The position numbers and the translations under genes are program-made. DNA of 64,000 nt from Syngnathus acus (lineage: Eukaryota; Chordata; Actinopteri; Syngnathiformes; Syngnathidae), in NCBI RefSeq assembly GCF_901709675.1, contig NC_051095.1, positions 10,615,956 through 10,679,955 on the forward strand, in the 5' to 3' direction. Below, piece by piece: positions 12,373 to 23,692 of this stretch. Below the pieces are notes generated by a model. The model had not been told where the DNA came from. It worked only from the letters and a program-made list of their open reading frames with translations, and did not search any database. Each line of letters starts with the position of its first letter. Position 1 is the first letter of the stretch.

Positions 12373-15196
12373 GACAATAATTTGAATTTGATTTGATAAC
12401 TTCATTTGCTACTTGCTGTAGACTTAAAGTGACATCTCATGTGCTGAGGGCTCAGGTAACGACAAATCACGGCTCACTTGTTTCCTGGGTGTGGTCATGT
12501 GACATTTGCAAACTGAACCATGATTGGTTGTTAATTGAGCCCTCAACATACATTAATTGTATTATCTATTTACTGCAGAAATTGGCTAAATAAGTGTGCT
12601 ATTCCTTTAGCTATTGAAAATGTGCTAAAGTACACACATGCATACACACACACACCTCCTAAAGTTTCAATCGATGTTACCTTCTTTTTAACTTTTATTG
12701 TGGTTTCTGGTCAATTCAACCACAGGTGTCCGGCTAATAACGCAAAACAGTGAAGAGCCAAACCTTTCCTTGACAAGTGTATGTACCGGACACACTAATT
12801 AATGAAGAATATATTATCACAGGTTTGGTTTTGTGGGTTCATTTGAATATTTGTAACGGCAGCGTAAGGTAATTGCATGCTAATGTAGGCAAAGGTGCCT
12901 GGAGGCTAAATTAGTACACGGGAGTGTCAGGAGGTGAGTTGAGGAGTCAGCTCCCATCTGTGCAGCACTTCAGGCCGTTGGACTTTACTACTGTGGACAA
13001 GAAAGGACAGGTGCTGGAGGTTAGACTGGAGGGGGGACAAAGCATCAGTTTTGTCTCGATAGAATATCTGTGTGTGTGTGTGTACGTGTGTGTGTGTCAA
13101 ATAGACAGATGCTCGCCCGGCAGGTGCACCATCCCCATGACAGGTGACCGCTTAAACTGCTTGGAAAGCCTTATGGCCAACAGACCAGGGTCACATTGTT
13201 GGCTAAGTACTTTTTGATTCTTCCGGGATGCCCTGTTTTGACCTGTCTGACATGAGGACACAGTTAATTAGGTGCTTTAGAAAATACTGGCCGCATTTGG
13301 GCTCCTTCTGTGATGAACACACACCATTTTAAGGCTTAATTGCAGTTAGCAGCTAAATAATTATGTCAAATGTCTTCAAATCAAAGCTTGTCTTCTTCTT
13401 TTGTCTGATTTAAGCTGTTTTAAAACCCAGCAGGTCAAACAATGAGCTAACTGATTGTTAGCCCCTGGTCTGGTATACAGATTTTTTTTTTTTTTTTTAA
13501 ATGTGCATTTCTGTTTGACAAAAGGGGCTGACCAGTGATACAATAGGAACTGATGTTAAGTGCACACAATCAAATGAAAAGTAATTATACAGCACAAAGT
13601 GCTGAACGCTTAGTTTAGTTTGCGGTTTGAATAATGTTTGAAAGTAAGAGAAACATTTGCATTAAATGACTACTTCACAGCGTTTTTCAAGGTTTGTCTT
13701 TCACAGGAGTAAATTGTGTTGGAGCTTATTTCACAGACGGATGAGCAGGACAGACTAACATTATTGGCTTTTAATCATTCTGTAAGATTTGGTGCAAGTC
13801 AAGAACTCGTCTCAAAATAAGTTCCTTACCATATTTCTTTTAAAGGTCTTGTGATGATTCCTTGCTTGCTCTGTTATACACTGACTTATCAGCACACGAT
13901 CGTTTTATCATGTAACTCGAAATTTTTCTTTTTGCGCTGAATTCTAGGATTTTGGTAATAAAAATATGATATAGTCTCACAGTAATCTGTTATCATTTGT
14001 AATGAAAATAATTGATAAATGATAGACATCTGTAGAATCTCTAACGCCCTGCTTTTCATGCCATTACTTTGGCTGGTACTCTTTCTTAGCAAAGACTGCA
14101 AAGAAATTGTGCTGGGTCAGAGATGACCGGCCCTTATTTTGTCCCACTCCTGACAAGAGTTTGAGGTTAGTTAAAATCTGGGATTGCAGACCACTCTGCC
14201 GTGTGGGTTAGATGCCAAGTGTCTGGTGTGAAAGGCTGAAGTATAACTTTAGATTGCATTCTTTGCCATATGATTGGTCTGAGAAAGAAAATTCATTTCT
14301 AATATAGTCCCAGAATTTTAATGTAGTGAAACTTTGGCATAATGGACTAATGGGGCCAAGAGCTACCTGTTATAAATAAATAAATGTGTTCTTTTTTCAA
14401 ACTTTGAAGTCTATGTAAAAGATATTTTAAAAGTATACTTAATACCATACCATTAAAGAGAGACTGTTTTGAAAATTATACTGGGCAGCAGTCAATTTAC
14501 ACTCAAATTCACACACCTATGGGCAATTATCACAACAGTGTGTGTAGTAAGTTGTAACTATGATCTTGGCGATCCGATTTACAAAAAAAAAAAAACTACA
14601 GAATGCAAAACTGTATACTTTGGTCTAAACAATTTTTCTAAACAATCATGGATTTAACATAAAACAAGATATTTTGACATCTAAGACAGTTTTATTAGAA
14701 TCTTACTGAGATCAGTTATTGCTGAAGTCACCAGCAAATAATTTGCTTTAGTTTATGGCTTGAAACAAAACAGATGGGGGGGAGAATAAGTGTCATTACA
14801 AAGATGAAAATGATGTATTTCTTGAATATTCTTTCAGTACCAATCTGATTGCATTTGAAAAGGTTCATGCGTCTCAGATTTGTGTTAATTTCCCAACTGG
14901 CTGTCAGACTTCATGTGGAGATGGCTTCCTTTCCTTACAACACAGCACTTGACCATTAACCTTTTTTATGAGTGGCACCTCAAAGCGAACCAATTTAAAA
15001 GCAAATCTTTTTTTTTTTTGACAGGATAGACACAAAAGTCACCATAAATAGTGAGCACAAATGAATCACAAAATAAAAATGCTCTAGATGGTCTTGTTTT
15101 TATTATTACCAATGATGGAAAAAAAAAAAAATCTATTACATGCAATGTTTCTTGTGCAGTTGCACAACAACCAACTTCAGATTGGATCTTCAGGAA

Positions 15197-15318
15197 ACCA
15201 TTATCTATTTTCTATAATGCTTATTATCTTGATCAGGGTCACAGAGAAGCTGGTTTTGATCTCAGCTATCTCAAGGCGAGTGGCAGGCTACATCTCACAG
15301 TGATTAATTGCAAGGCTG
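15197..15318 (+). repeat. Dispersed teleost repeat, diverged copy
   Basis: The order 'ctattttctataatgcttat', 'gatcagggtcacag', 'agctggttttgatctcagct', 'ggcgagtggcaggct' follows a very common fish repeat, which reads roughly 'ccattttctataccgcttat...cagggtcacgg...agctggagcctatcccagct...ggcgagaggc'. It is diverged by about 20-25% by eye. The repeat class is unresolved. Confidence 0.6.
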
Positions 15319-17929
15319 GCACAGAGCGCAATCACAATTACCCTTTGCGGCAATTCCGTCTAACACCTTCAGTTATATCCAGTACATGTGGGGAGTGGAA
15401 GATTCTGAGTTAGAGGAGAGAGCCCACACAAGCCAGGGAAAATAAAGGCCTCATAAGATACTCAAATCTTTATGGCAACCTTCCTAGTATAAGGTAAATG
15501 TGCCACACAGTTTATTTTCCCTCGGTTTACAAACAAAAAATAACAAATTTTCCGAGCCACATATCTTCCTTTGTAACCATAAAGTGCTTGAACAATATCG
15601 CTCAGCAACTCTAGTTACATTGTAATGTGTTCTCTTTGTGAGCTCACAATAAAGTCAGATAAAAGACAAAATAAACAGCCTTTAGTTTATCTGTTTGCAT
15701 AATTTACACAAAGAGTGCATGTTTCCGTATTTTGTGCATGGATTGCTTGAAATTGTGCGGAAGGAACGGAAAATGATTGATGTTTTCAAACAGGTTTTCT
15801 ATTGGGTTACACTTATAACATCAACGCAATATTGAAATTAAAAATGATGTGCTAAATTAGTCATAATTAACCAACCACTAGGGCACCGTGCTGCCCGTTT
15901 TACCAAATGATTCCGGAAAAAAAAAGCGAGGATGGAAGACTGAAGTCCATAAACAGTGTATAATTTGGGTGGAAAAGGTCAAAGCAGCTGATGGCTCCAT
16001 CCATCTAAGATAGCAGCTGACCTAATAGTGGACTGGACTGGCTGCCAGGCTTGATTAAACAGAGCTAGAGATGCATGACAGCTTTGAAACAAGATGCATA
16101 AAGTCCAACCAACAAGTGGCGCGAGTCATCACAGTTGCTTCCAATGTTCCATTTCTGTCAGTAACAACAACAAAAAAACAAAAAATAGTTTTTACAAGGA
16201 CAAAGTAGGGACGAAAGTCTGTAGTTTGAAGTGTTGATTTCACATTTTCTTGTTGTGAACCTTCATCATAAGTAACACCAGTGCCAACCACAGCCTGACT
16301 GCTGATGGCCTCATCCATCTAATGTGACAAGCAGCCTCTGAGAACTGCTTTGGGAGCATGATGGGTCAAAGCTAGAGAGACAATGCACAGAGAAAGTCAA
16401 AAAAGAGAATGTTACAGTATCAATCTGTTCCTTTTTGACCCAGTTCTGGTGAACGATGTAACAATATCATGATTGACAAGATGTCCTAATAAAGCGGTAA
16501 AAGGTACTATTCATTTTTGACAATGGATTTTCATTTCCTTAGCAAAATAAATAATAAGAATAAGAATTAAAATGGACGACTCTTTTTTTTTTTTTTTAAT
16601 TCACCACAACCTAACAGACAACTGTTTTTAGGACTACTGACAGGTGTCACTCATAGAGATGTCAGCCGACTTGAGGTCACTGTAGTGGGAGCACCGTTTG
16701 CTCATCTCTTTGCCTGTCTCACATATCAGAGATTGTAGGTCCGTCCTCCTCTGTCAGACGGGACCTTTCGTGTCATACCTCTTCTTGCTTCGTTTGGTGC
16801 CGTCTTGACAAGCAGATAAATCTTGGAAAGCACTTGCAGGTAATTTTTACACATTCAAACGTTTCCTGCTGAGTGGGGCTGATTGAATCAACTGATGGAT
16901 CGTGGATGGTCAGATGATCACATTTCAGAGCATCAGTTCTGGTAACGGTTTGGTGTACGGTAATGACTGAACTGGTTCATGTATTCATATTTAGTTAGTA
17001 CGTGTACCATATTGAGTTCCCACACAAAACATACAGCATAGGATAAGAGAATGGTGTCAAGATATGTTATACAACATAAATATGTTTATTTGAGGAATCA
17101 GAAAATTTTATTTGTAGCAATAAGTCATTTTGTTGTAGTCCATTTAGCTTGCTCTCTGTGATGGCGAAAGGTCAGGTGGTGCATCTGTTTCATTTTCAAA
17201 ATTTCGTATTTTTTCCAAGTTTCTTCCACTCGTTAATAAATGAACTTTTTGACTCTGTAACTTAACAAGATAAAAGTTGCAATGATAAATGCCCTGAACC
17301 TCAAAATCACCTCCAGGGCATGTGAGGTCTCACACTGTGAAAGAAAATTAGTTTTTGTTTTTTTTCCCAATTAGCATATGGGTACAATTATCACATTACC
17401 CTTTATCCCTCTATTAGGGAAGTTTTATGAACAAGGGCTAATCAAAAGTAAACTGCCTTTTAATAAAAACAACCAAGAAACAAAAGACAAGACACATTTT
17501 AAAATGTCTCGTTCCATACAATGAACCAAGGACAAAGCATTTCAAGACAGAAGGAATATCACAGAAAATGTCATCAGGTTAAACCCACATCCCATATTAT
17601 AATAAGAATGATAAAATTGATCCATGTAAAAGCTGGCAAAAGGTTTTGGTTATTTATGAACTGATTCAATTAGCTTTCAAATTATCTAGAATGTTGTCTA
17701 AGCTCCAATATCTGTTATAAAGCCGCAATACATCTTGTATAAGCATTTAGTTTGAAAGCTAGTTGTTAAATTGTGATGTTGAGATGCACAGTACTATGCA
17801 AAATATTTCCTTGCACCACAAAAAAGCAGTAGAAGACACCATTGGAGGCTCGCAGGCTGGCATTTTTGAACATGAAACCTGATTATTAGGAGCGCTACCT
17901 AAATTATGGGAATACTTGACGACGCTATC

Positions 17930-17965
17930 GGTTGGTCGGTCTGTCGATCTGTCTGTCTGTCTGTC
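17930..17965. repeat. CTGT tetranucleotide repeat
   Basis: Seven imperfect CTGT/CGGT units in tandem. Confidence 0.75.
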
Positions 17966-18647
17966 GCGTTAGGGACCATGTGAAGCCGTCTAAAATGTCC
18001 ATTATGGCAGCCTACAGGATTTCTCACATTGTAAAGCGCTTTGGCAACCATATGGTGTGGATAAAGCACTTTGTTTTCAGCCTTTTTTGTTTTTGTGTGG
18101 TCTGGTATACGCATAGGATGAGGAGAGAATGCTTTCCGCGTAATACTGCTGCAGCCACTTGCCATGTCAAACAAAAGCCAACAGCGCCCTCGTGTGTATC
18201 AACTCTGCACTACCGCTATTAGATAAGTACACTTGAGTGAGCGCAATGCTGTTGTTGATTTAAAATACAATGAAGTGAAAATGACGCTCATGTGTTTGTG
18301 AGAGAAATTGTACATGAATTGCTGTGGCGGGTGCCGCTGGTGCCCGCTTCTAAAAACATGCAGTTACATAATTATAGATATTTTTTATTACTGGGTTCCT
18401 GTATACATACATGATCTAATTCAAACAGTTGCGGGTCGGTTCGGATGCATATTGCAAATGAGTCCCTGCTTATTTATACTCAGACAAGCCTTAAAATTAT
18501 TGATCGTTCTGTTGTTGGAAAAATGATTGGTATCTGGCAAGACATCAGGAAATACTTTGCCTTTTTACTGTTGCTTGTTGGGCAGTGAAGACAGATGCAA
18601 TTTTAAATGAAAAGGGCAATACAGTCTGGAACTTAATTAGGAAGTAC

Positions 18648-18822
18648 ACTATCTAACCCTAGTTTGAAACCCTAGTTTTAAACCATAACCCTGGATTGTA
18701 ACCCGACGCTATCCTAACCCTAATTTGAAACCATACTTAAAACCTTAGCCTTCATGTAAAACCCTACTACAAAACCCTAAGTCTTGTTTGAAACTTTAAA
18801 TCTATCTGAAACCCTACATCGA
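18648..18822 (+). repeat. Degenerate telomere-like AAACCCTA repeat
   Basis: About a dozen imperfect units of the form (T/A)(A)AACCCTA(G/A)TTTGAAA recur, including ACCCTAGTTTGAAACCCTAG, ATCCTAACCCTAATTTGAAA and AAACCCTACTACAAAACCCT. The core resembles vertebrate telomere sequence (CCCTAA), but units are separated by TTTGAA/TTTAAA spacers. This makes it an old minisatellite or a remnant interstitial telomeric tract rather than true telomere. It lies directly before the GA run upstream of the first FABP gene. Confidence 0.65.
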
Positions 18823-18825
18823 AAC

Positions 18826-18899
18826 AGAGAGAGAGAGAGAGAGAGAGAGCATTTCTTCATTTCTTCAGAAGGCCACTCCTGTTTTGATTTGTCTCGTGA
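18826..18899 (+). repeat. GA microsatellite plus flank shared with 23,563-23,692
   Basis: A 24-bp GA run is followed by about 50 bp (starting gcatttcttcatttcttcag and ending tttgtctcgtga). This reappears almost unchanged after the longer GA run at 23,563-23,633. Here it forms the immediate 5' flank of the plus-strand FABP gene, ending about 35 bp before its ATG. No TATA box is visible in this flank. Confidence 0.85.
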
Positions 18900-18932
18900 A
18901 CTCCCTCGTGACACCTCTTTTCTTTCACAATC

Positions 18933-19615
18933 ATGTCTTTCACTGGCAAATACGAGCTGGAGAGTCAAGAAAACTACGAAGAATTCCTCAAAGCAATCGG
19001 TATTCGATTTTTTGTTTCACTCATCTACAGCTGTTCAGAGTAATTTCTAGTAAATGTCCATATTTTGATTTTTTTGCCAAAGGACTTCTCAGTGCAAAGA
19101 CTGACAGCAAAGTCCACACAGAAGTTCTTCAGAATGGGAATGACTTCACGTGGACTCAAACCACCCCCAACTGGACTTGGTCTAACAAGTTCACCATTGG
19201 TCAGGAATGTGAGCTACAGACCATGACAAAGTCCGAATTCAAGGTTAGTCCAGATCCCTTGTGGGAGGTGGGAGGGTGAGTGAGAGGGAGTCAGGAAAAT
19301 CTCTTTTCCTCTTTAAGGTGTTTATATTTGTATGGTAACAGCTTCAGGTTGTTACAGGCCCTTGTCAGTATGGAAGGTGGGAAGATTTCGGTAAATTTTC
19401 CACAATACCTCTTCACAGCTGAGATGATGAACGATAAGTTGGTCATGGTGAGTGTGTCATTCATATGCTTTCAGGCAGCAAAATCTATCCCAATCATGAA
19501 ACTAATATTGCTTGCTCAATGTGCTTTATAGAATTGCATCACCCCGGGAGAGAAGGGTGTGACTTTCACAAGAGTGAGTAAGAGGACATCCGACTGCAAG
19601 ACCCAGCACGCTTGA
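18933..19615 (+). CDS. fabp6: Fatty-acid-binding protein, ileal/FABP6-like, complete four-exon gene
   Basis: Exons: 18933-18999, 19083-19243, 19358-19447, 19532-19615; predicted 133 aa. The family consists of small cytosolic beta-barrel carriers, and FABP6 (gastrotropin) binds bile acids in ileal cells. The start MSFTGKYELESQENYEEFL, the TWTQ...NKFTIGQE core (about 47-65), SMEGGKISVNFPQ (79-91) and a final RVSKR match the FABP6 subfamily. The four-exon layout and phases (1,0,0) are the universal FABP pattern. The acceptor of exon 2 (caaag) is weak. After VSKR there is an unusual nine-residue tail, TSDCKTQHA, absent from human FABP6. A polyadenylation signal ATTAAA lies near 19684. The FABP6-ccnjl neighbourhood matches human. 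Orthology to FABP6 is likely; the exact ligand is unknown. Confidence 0.9.
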
Positions 19616-19731
19616 ATGGATGGTGCACAAATGTAGTTTGACATTTCAGTACAACACAAGACTGTAACACCAGCATTTGTTTCAATTAAAAATACTACAC
19701 TCCTTTGTCACCTTTGTCTACACGCACATAC

Positions 19732-19877
19732 GTGAAAGACATGATGAAGCCGTTAACTGCTGTCCACAAGCCTACTGCCAGCATTTTTATACTCCACCGT
19801 CATGAGGTTCATGAACCTTCATGCAAACCACCGGGTTGGTCCTAACTGCTACACCCAAATACATGAAAATCTTCCAA
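19732..19877 (-). pseudogene. Promoter and start-codon remnant of a third FABP copy
   Basis: About 146 bp here match 24,371-24,524, the start and promoter of the minus-strand FABP gene, with one roughly 8-bp indel and few substitutions. The match includes the start ATGTCTTTCAC (MSFT, ATG at 19740-19742), a TATAAAAA box and upstream sequence through 'acccaaatacatgaaaatc'. Homology stops abruptly after codon 4, and no later exon is present. The remnant points leftwards into the 3' end of the plus-strand FABP gene, 127 bp from its stop codon. Confidence 0.88.
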
Positions 19878-21027
19878 TTGCCTGTAGGCAGTTTTTGATC
19901 TTCCAAAGCAAATTCTGAATGTTCCAAAGTCTTTTGCATTCTGTGTGATATCATCGCATTTTCTCCACACTTACATTGCATTTGTCTCTCAGAGTTATTA
20001 AATGTAATGAAACCCATCTGTTTTTATGCATGTGTCCCTTTGACATTCCTTAAAGGAGCACTTGACAGGATTTGGACCTTCATTAAATGTTTTCACAACT
20101 CTTATGATGAAACATCGATTTACAACTAATGGTACCGTTGTGATGCCATGGTGGTGTTTGTATTCCTTTTACTGACACATAAAATCGTTGAGGAGGGTGG
20201 CAGGAACCCTGCCACTCAAAAACAAAAGTACAAATGCGCTGGCATGCTTTATTATAGCATGTCACATTCCCGTTCCCTTGCAAAGACAAAAGTCGACGCA
20301 ATCGCCTATGTGTGATTACTGATGGCATAAACTCCACAACAACCAAACTGTCAAAATATCCACAAGAACGCCAAAAAGTTTCGAGTTTACTAACCATGAT
20401 CTGATTGTTATTATGACAGCGTGCGTGTGACTGACTGCTGATGTGAATGCAGAGTGCGCATGCGTGAGGAGTTGTTTGAGGAAGAAGAATGGACCGGACT
20501 TATCTGGCAGATAACGGCGTCAATGTGCCCAATCGCTCTGTCATCGGTGTTTCGAAATAACGTCGTTCAATGGCTCCACGTCCTCAGCACTGCAAACGTT
20601 TGTGCCGGTACGCCATATGAAGTAAAAAAAAAACCTCTTGAATCTTGAAAATGATGGGATTTTTCTTTACCTCATCTAATATGTATCAAGCATACGAGCT
20701 GGTGTTTTGAACAGCTAGACAAGTAAATAACAAAAAAAGGGAGGAAAAAAAACTGCTAAACTTCTAAAACGTTACTGCCTTATTTTTATCCCTGTTGAGA
20801 GAAGCGCGCAATGCAATGCGGATAGTGCTGCGGGGAGAAGTTTGACAAGCGTTAGTACATTCATGCTTAGCACATTTCGCAGGAGTGGGGAGTCGAATCC
20901 TAAATCTGAGGTGTTCGAGCGCAGCGACGGTGCCACTCGCCAAACGTAGCGAGCTCGGCGGTCGCCCCGCTTTCACTTCGAGTCATTCTTATCCGTTCAG
21001 TATTTCGTTCCGGGCACGTTGGGTAAG
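19878..21027. other. No gene recognised
   Basis: No coding series or known repeat could be assigned. ORFs of up to 104 codons carry no recognisable motif. Confidence 0.45.
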
Positions 21028-21031
21028 AACA

Positions 21032-21836
21032 AAATAGTGTTGGCTCGTGAGTGAACGATTCGTTCAAAAGAACGAGTTGTTTCGGTGAACGATAGTGAAC
21101 GAATCACTTTCTAAAGTGATTCGTTCACTTTCTAAAGTGATTCGTTCTTTTTTTTAGTGCATATGACTTCAACCAATAGGTGTCGGTAATGCGCATTGAA
21201 GATGGTGCCACCTCGCCGTAAAACAAAACGAAGAAGAAAATGACGTAACTTCCCGTTAACGAACAAGTCGTAAATTGCATTTCCCGTTCACCGACTGAAT
21301 CGGATCTGTGAGTGAACGAGTCAGTGAGTGAGTGATTTGCATTTCCAGTTCATCGCGAGAACGAATCAGAGAGGGAACGAATCCTGACTTTCCTGTTCGC
21401 GAATGAGTTAATGGGTGAACTGCCTTCCCGTGCATCAACGGATCAGTCAGTGAACGTGTTGCGTCTCCTGGGGTCAACTATGTAAGCCAGAATGCAGATT
21501 TACGATTTGCCAAGGTTTAGGATTAGGTACACCTGAAAACGGCGGTGTACCTAATGGAGCGTCCGAGTGACGTCACAGATCAAACAGCCAATCAGGAGGT
21601 GGGGGTGAGGGCGGGTGTGGCACTTTTCACTTTCACTTCAGCTTTTTCCCTAATGAAGTGGCTTGTGATGAGGTACACCTCATAGACACTTCAATAGGTA
21701 TACTACATGAGGTAAAAAAAAAAAACTAAATGAATAAATAAATAAGAAAGTGTAGCAAACGATTCGGTATTCTTTTGAACAAATATTTTGAGTGAACCGA
21801 TCCTAAAGATTCACTTAAAACGACTGCACATCACTA
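21032..21836. mobile_element. GAACGA-rich repeat block, probable composite MITE
   Basis: The left part (21032-21475) is full of GAACGA/TCGTTC and AAAGTGATTCGTTC motifs in both orientations. These include a direct repeat of 'actttctaaagtgattcgttc' and a hairpin-like 'cgattcgttcaaaagaacga'. The right part (21755-21836) holds inverted counterparts (GAACAAAT, GTGAACCGATC). The outer ends TAGTGTTG and (inverted) TAGTGATG are similar. Reading it as one old element interrupted by the sequence at 21528-21720 is inference. Confidence 0.5.
21528..21720 (-). mobile_element. TACACCT-ended CRE-bearing repeat, inverted copy
   Basis: This is the inverted relative of the units at 22023-23012. It has AGGTACACC ends, a CCAAT box, TGACGTCA (21568-21575) and the block that reads GTGCCACACCCGCCCTCACC on the minus strand. 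It lies inside the GAACGA-rich block. The superfamily is not resolved. Confidence 0.6.
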
Positions 21837-21869
21837 GTATAAAGGGATGCAGACGTATAAGGCCTGACA

Positions 21870-22020
21870 GGTCGAAATAGCCGACTGGTTAGTGACATGG
21901 GCTCTTACTCGGTAAGAACCTGGTTCGATCCCAGGTGGGAGCATATACCTAAATGAGCTTTTAGAATTGGAACCTTGTTTTGTATGCGTACGCATATGCA
22001 AACAAATCCAAGTATTTATG
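21870..22020 (+). mobile_element. tRNA-derived SINE head with RNA polymerase III boxes
   Basis: The head contains an A-box-like TAGCCGACTGGTTAG and, 36 bp on, a B box GGTTCGATCCC set in a perfect T-arm (CCTGG-TTCGATC-CCAGG). The minus strand reads PPGIEPGSYR, a peptide typical of tRNA-SINE heads. The anticodon arm does not form a normal tRNA, so this is a SINE or tRNA pseudogene rather than a working tRNA gene. It separates the inverted and direct copies of the neighbouring repeat. Confidence 0.75.
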
Positions 22021-22022
22021 TG

Positions 22023-22330
22023 TAAATACATAAGGTGGCCCCACCCCCAAGTGAAAAGTGCCACACCTGCCCTCACCCCCACTTTCTGATTGGCTGGTTG
22101 ATCTGTGACGTCACTTGGACACTCCATTAGGTACACAGCCATTTTCAGGTGTTCCTAATAACAGGCCAATTCATTAGGGAAAAATCATGGTCAAAGCTTA
22201 AATGAAAGTGAAAAGTGCCACACCCGCCCTCACCCCCACTTTCTGATTGGCAGGTTGATCTGTGACGTCACTTGGACACTCCATTAGGTACACCGCCATT
22301 TTCAAGTGTACCTAATAACAGGCCACTTTA
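22023..22330 (+). mobile_element. Two direct copies of the CRE-bearing repeat unit
   Basis: Copies at about 22040-22160 and 22200-22320 share, in order: AAGTGAAAAGTGCCACACC, GCCCTCACCCCCACTTTCTG, a CCAAT box on the minus strand (ATTGGC), TGACGTCA (22106-22113 and 22263-22270), GGACACTCCATTAGGTACAC and GTACCTAATAACAGGCC. They are nearly identical, so amplification is recent. Confidence 0.75.
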
Positions 22331-23012
22331 TTAGGGAAATATCATGGTCAAAGGTCACAGGTGTCAAGCTCTAGTCTTCGGGGCCGCATTCCAACATGTT
22401 TTCCAAGATTCCCTCGTTAAGCGCACCTGCGTGAAAAGTTTTTGGTCATTTTCACGTTCCGCAGGAGCTAAAACTTTTCACACAGGTGCACTTAACGAGG
22501 TCACTCCTGAGGCCACTTCATTAGGGAAAAATCATGGCCAAAGCTTAACTGAAAGTGAAAAGTGCCACACCCGCCCTCACCCCCACTTTCTGATTGGCTG
22601 GTTGATCTGTGACGTCACTTGGACACTCCATTAGGTACACCGCCATTTTCAAGTGTACCTAATAACAGGCCGCTTTATTAGGGTAATATCATGGTCAACG
22701 GTCATAGGTGTCAAGCTCTAGTCCTCGGGGCCGCATTCCAACATGTTTTCCAAGATTCCCTCGTTAAGCGCACCTGCGTGAAAAGTTTTTGGTCATTTTC
22801 ACGTTCCGCAGGAGCTAAAACTTTTCACGCAGGTGCACTTAACGAGGTCACTCCTGAGGCCACTTCATTAGGGAAAAATCATGGCCAAAGCTTAACTGAA
22901 AGTGAAAAGTGCCACACCCGCCCTCACCCCCACCTCCTGATTGGCTGGTTGATCTGTGACGTCACACGGACACTCCATTAGGTACACCACCATTTTCAGG
23001 TGTACCTAATAA
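22319..23012 (+). repeat. 347-bp unit in perfect tandem duplication
   Basis: Two adjacent units (22319-22665 and 22666-23012) are almost identical. Both carry the same chance 96-codon frame exactly 347 bp apart. Each unit combines a hAT-like piece (caggtgtcaagctctagtc, then cggggccgcattccaacatg), a long hairpin, and the CRE/CCAAT unit. The hairpin pairs TCGTTAAGCGCACCTGCGTG with the inverted copy at about 22463-22499. A partial third unit lies at 22172-22318. Confidence 0.88.
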
Positions 23013-23562
23013 CTTTATGCATTTTGTACATGTCAAGAATGTGTATTTGACTACTTGCTCTTCATTTTGGGGGACACCAACACATATACACAACGTAAAA
23101 CACATACATATTGTCATATAAAGCAGTTACCCAAATGTCAGATTTTTATGTTTTCATGCCCAAAAAAATAAAAACAAGGAATAAAACACCAGACAAGTTT
23201 TAACATAAATGTTTATTAAAATAATAATAATAAAAGTAAATTTCAAACCAGCAATCTAATGTGAAATTGCAGTAGATATATTGGATAAGATTTAAACTAC
23301 TGTAAGTGTTATAGAATAAAGATTACCCAAAGAGAAGCATAATCTCCCCGCTGTTGCATAACGGCGCATCCTTTCATGCAATAAAGTTAGTCGTTAACTT
23401 GGAGAAAACAAGCACAAAAGTGGTGTTTCAGTGAGTGGAAATAAAGTTTCATTCATTCAAGGGAGCTGCATTACCCAGTCAATGCCACAAAGAGGCACTC
23501 TCGCTTTCTGCTGATTCACAACGGGATTTACGCGCCTCGATATACATTGAGGGAAGGAGGGG
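23013..23562. other. No gene recognised
   Basis: AT-rich sequence without coding series; short AAT runs near 23218-23232. Confidence 0.45.
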
Positions 23563-23575
23563 GGAGAGAGAGAGC

Positions 23576-23637
<62 letters not shown>

Positions 23638-23692
23638 GCATTTCTTCATTTCTTTAGAAGGCCACTCCTGTTTTGATTTGTCTCGTGAGATG
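23563..23692 (+). repeat. Long GA microsatellite plus FABP-flank duplicate
   Basis: A GA run of about 70 bp (23563-23633) is followed by the same roughly 50-bp flank that precedes the plus-strand FABP gene at 18,850-18,899. No coding sequence of that gene follows. Instead the 3' end of the minus-strand FABP gene begins within 60 bp. Confidence 0.85.

Larger units (their letters stand above)
12373..18647. other. No gene recognised
   Basis: AT-rich sequence with chance ORFs up to 120 codons. Simple repeats are present: TG at 13068-13099, a run of about 20 T at 13480-13499, and CTGT at 17930-17965. A dispersed fish repeat lies at 15197-15318. No splice-linked coding series or RNA gene was found. 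Confidence 0.45.

Noticed and set aside
20454-20976. Overlapping frames between the FABP genes, some GC-richer
   Set aside because: No splice-consistent exon, no start context or homology that I recognise.
21880-21955. Possible functional tRNA gene
   Set aside because: The A and B boxes and T-arm are good, but the anticodon arm and acceptor stem do not pair as in a tRNA; it fits a SINE head better.
22344-22981. Two identical 96-codon plus-strand frames
   Set aside because: They arise from the 347-bp tandem repeat and read through transposon-derived sequence and a hairpin; no protein family resemblance.
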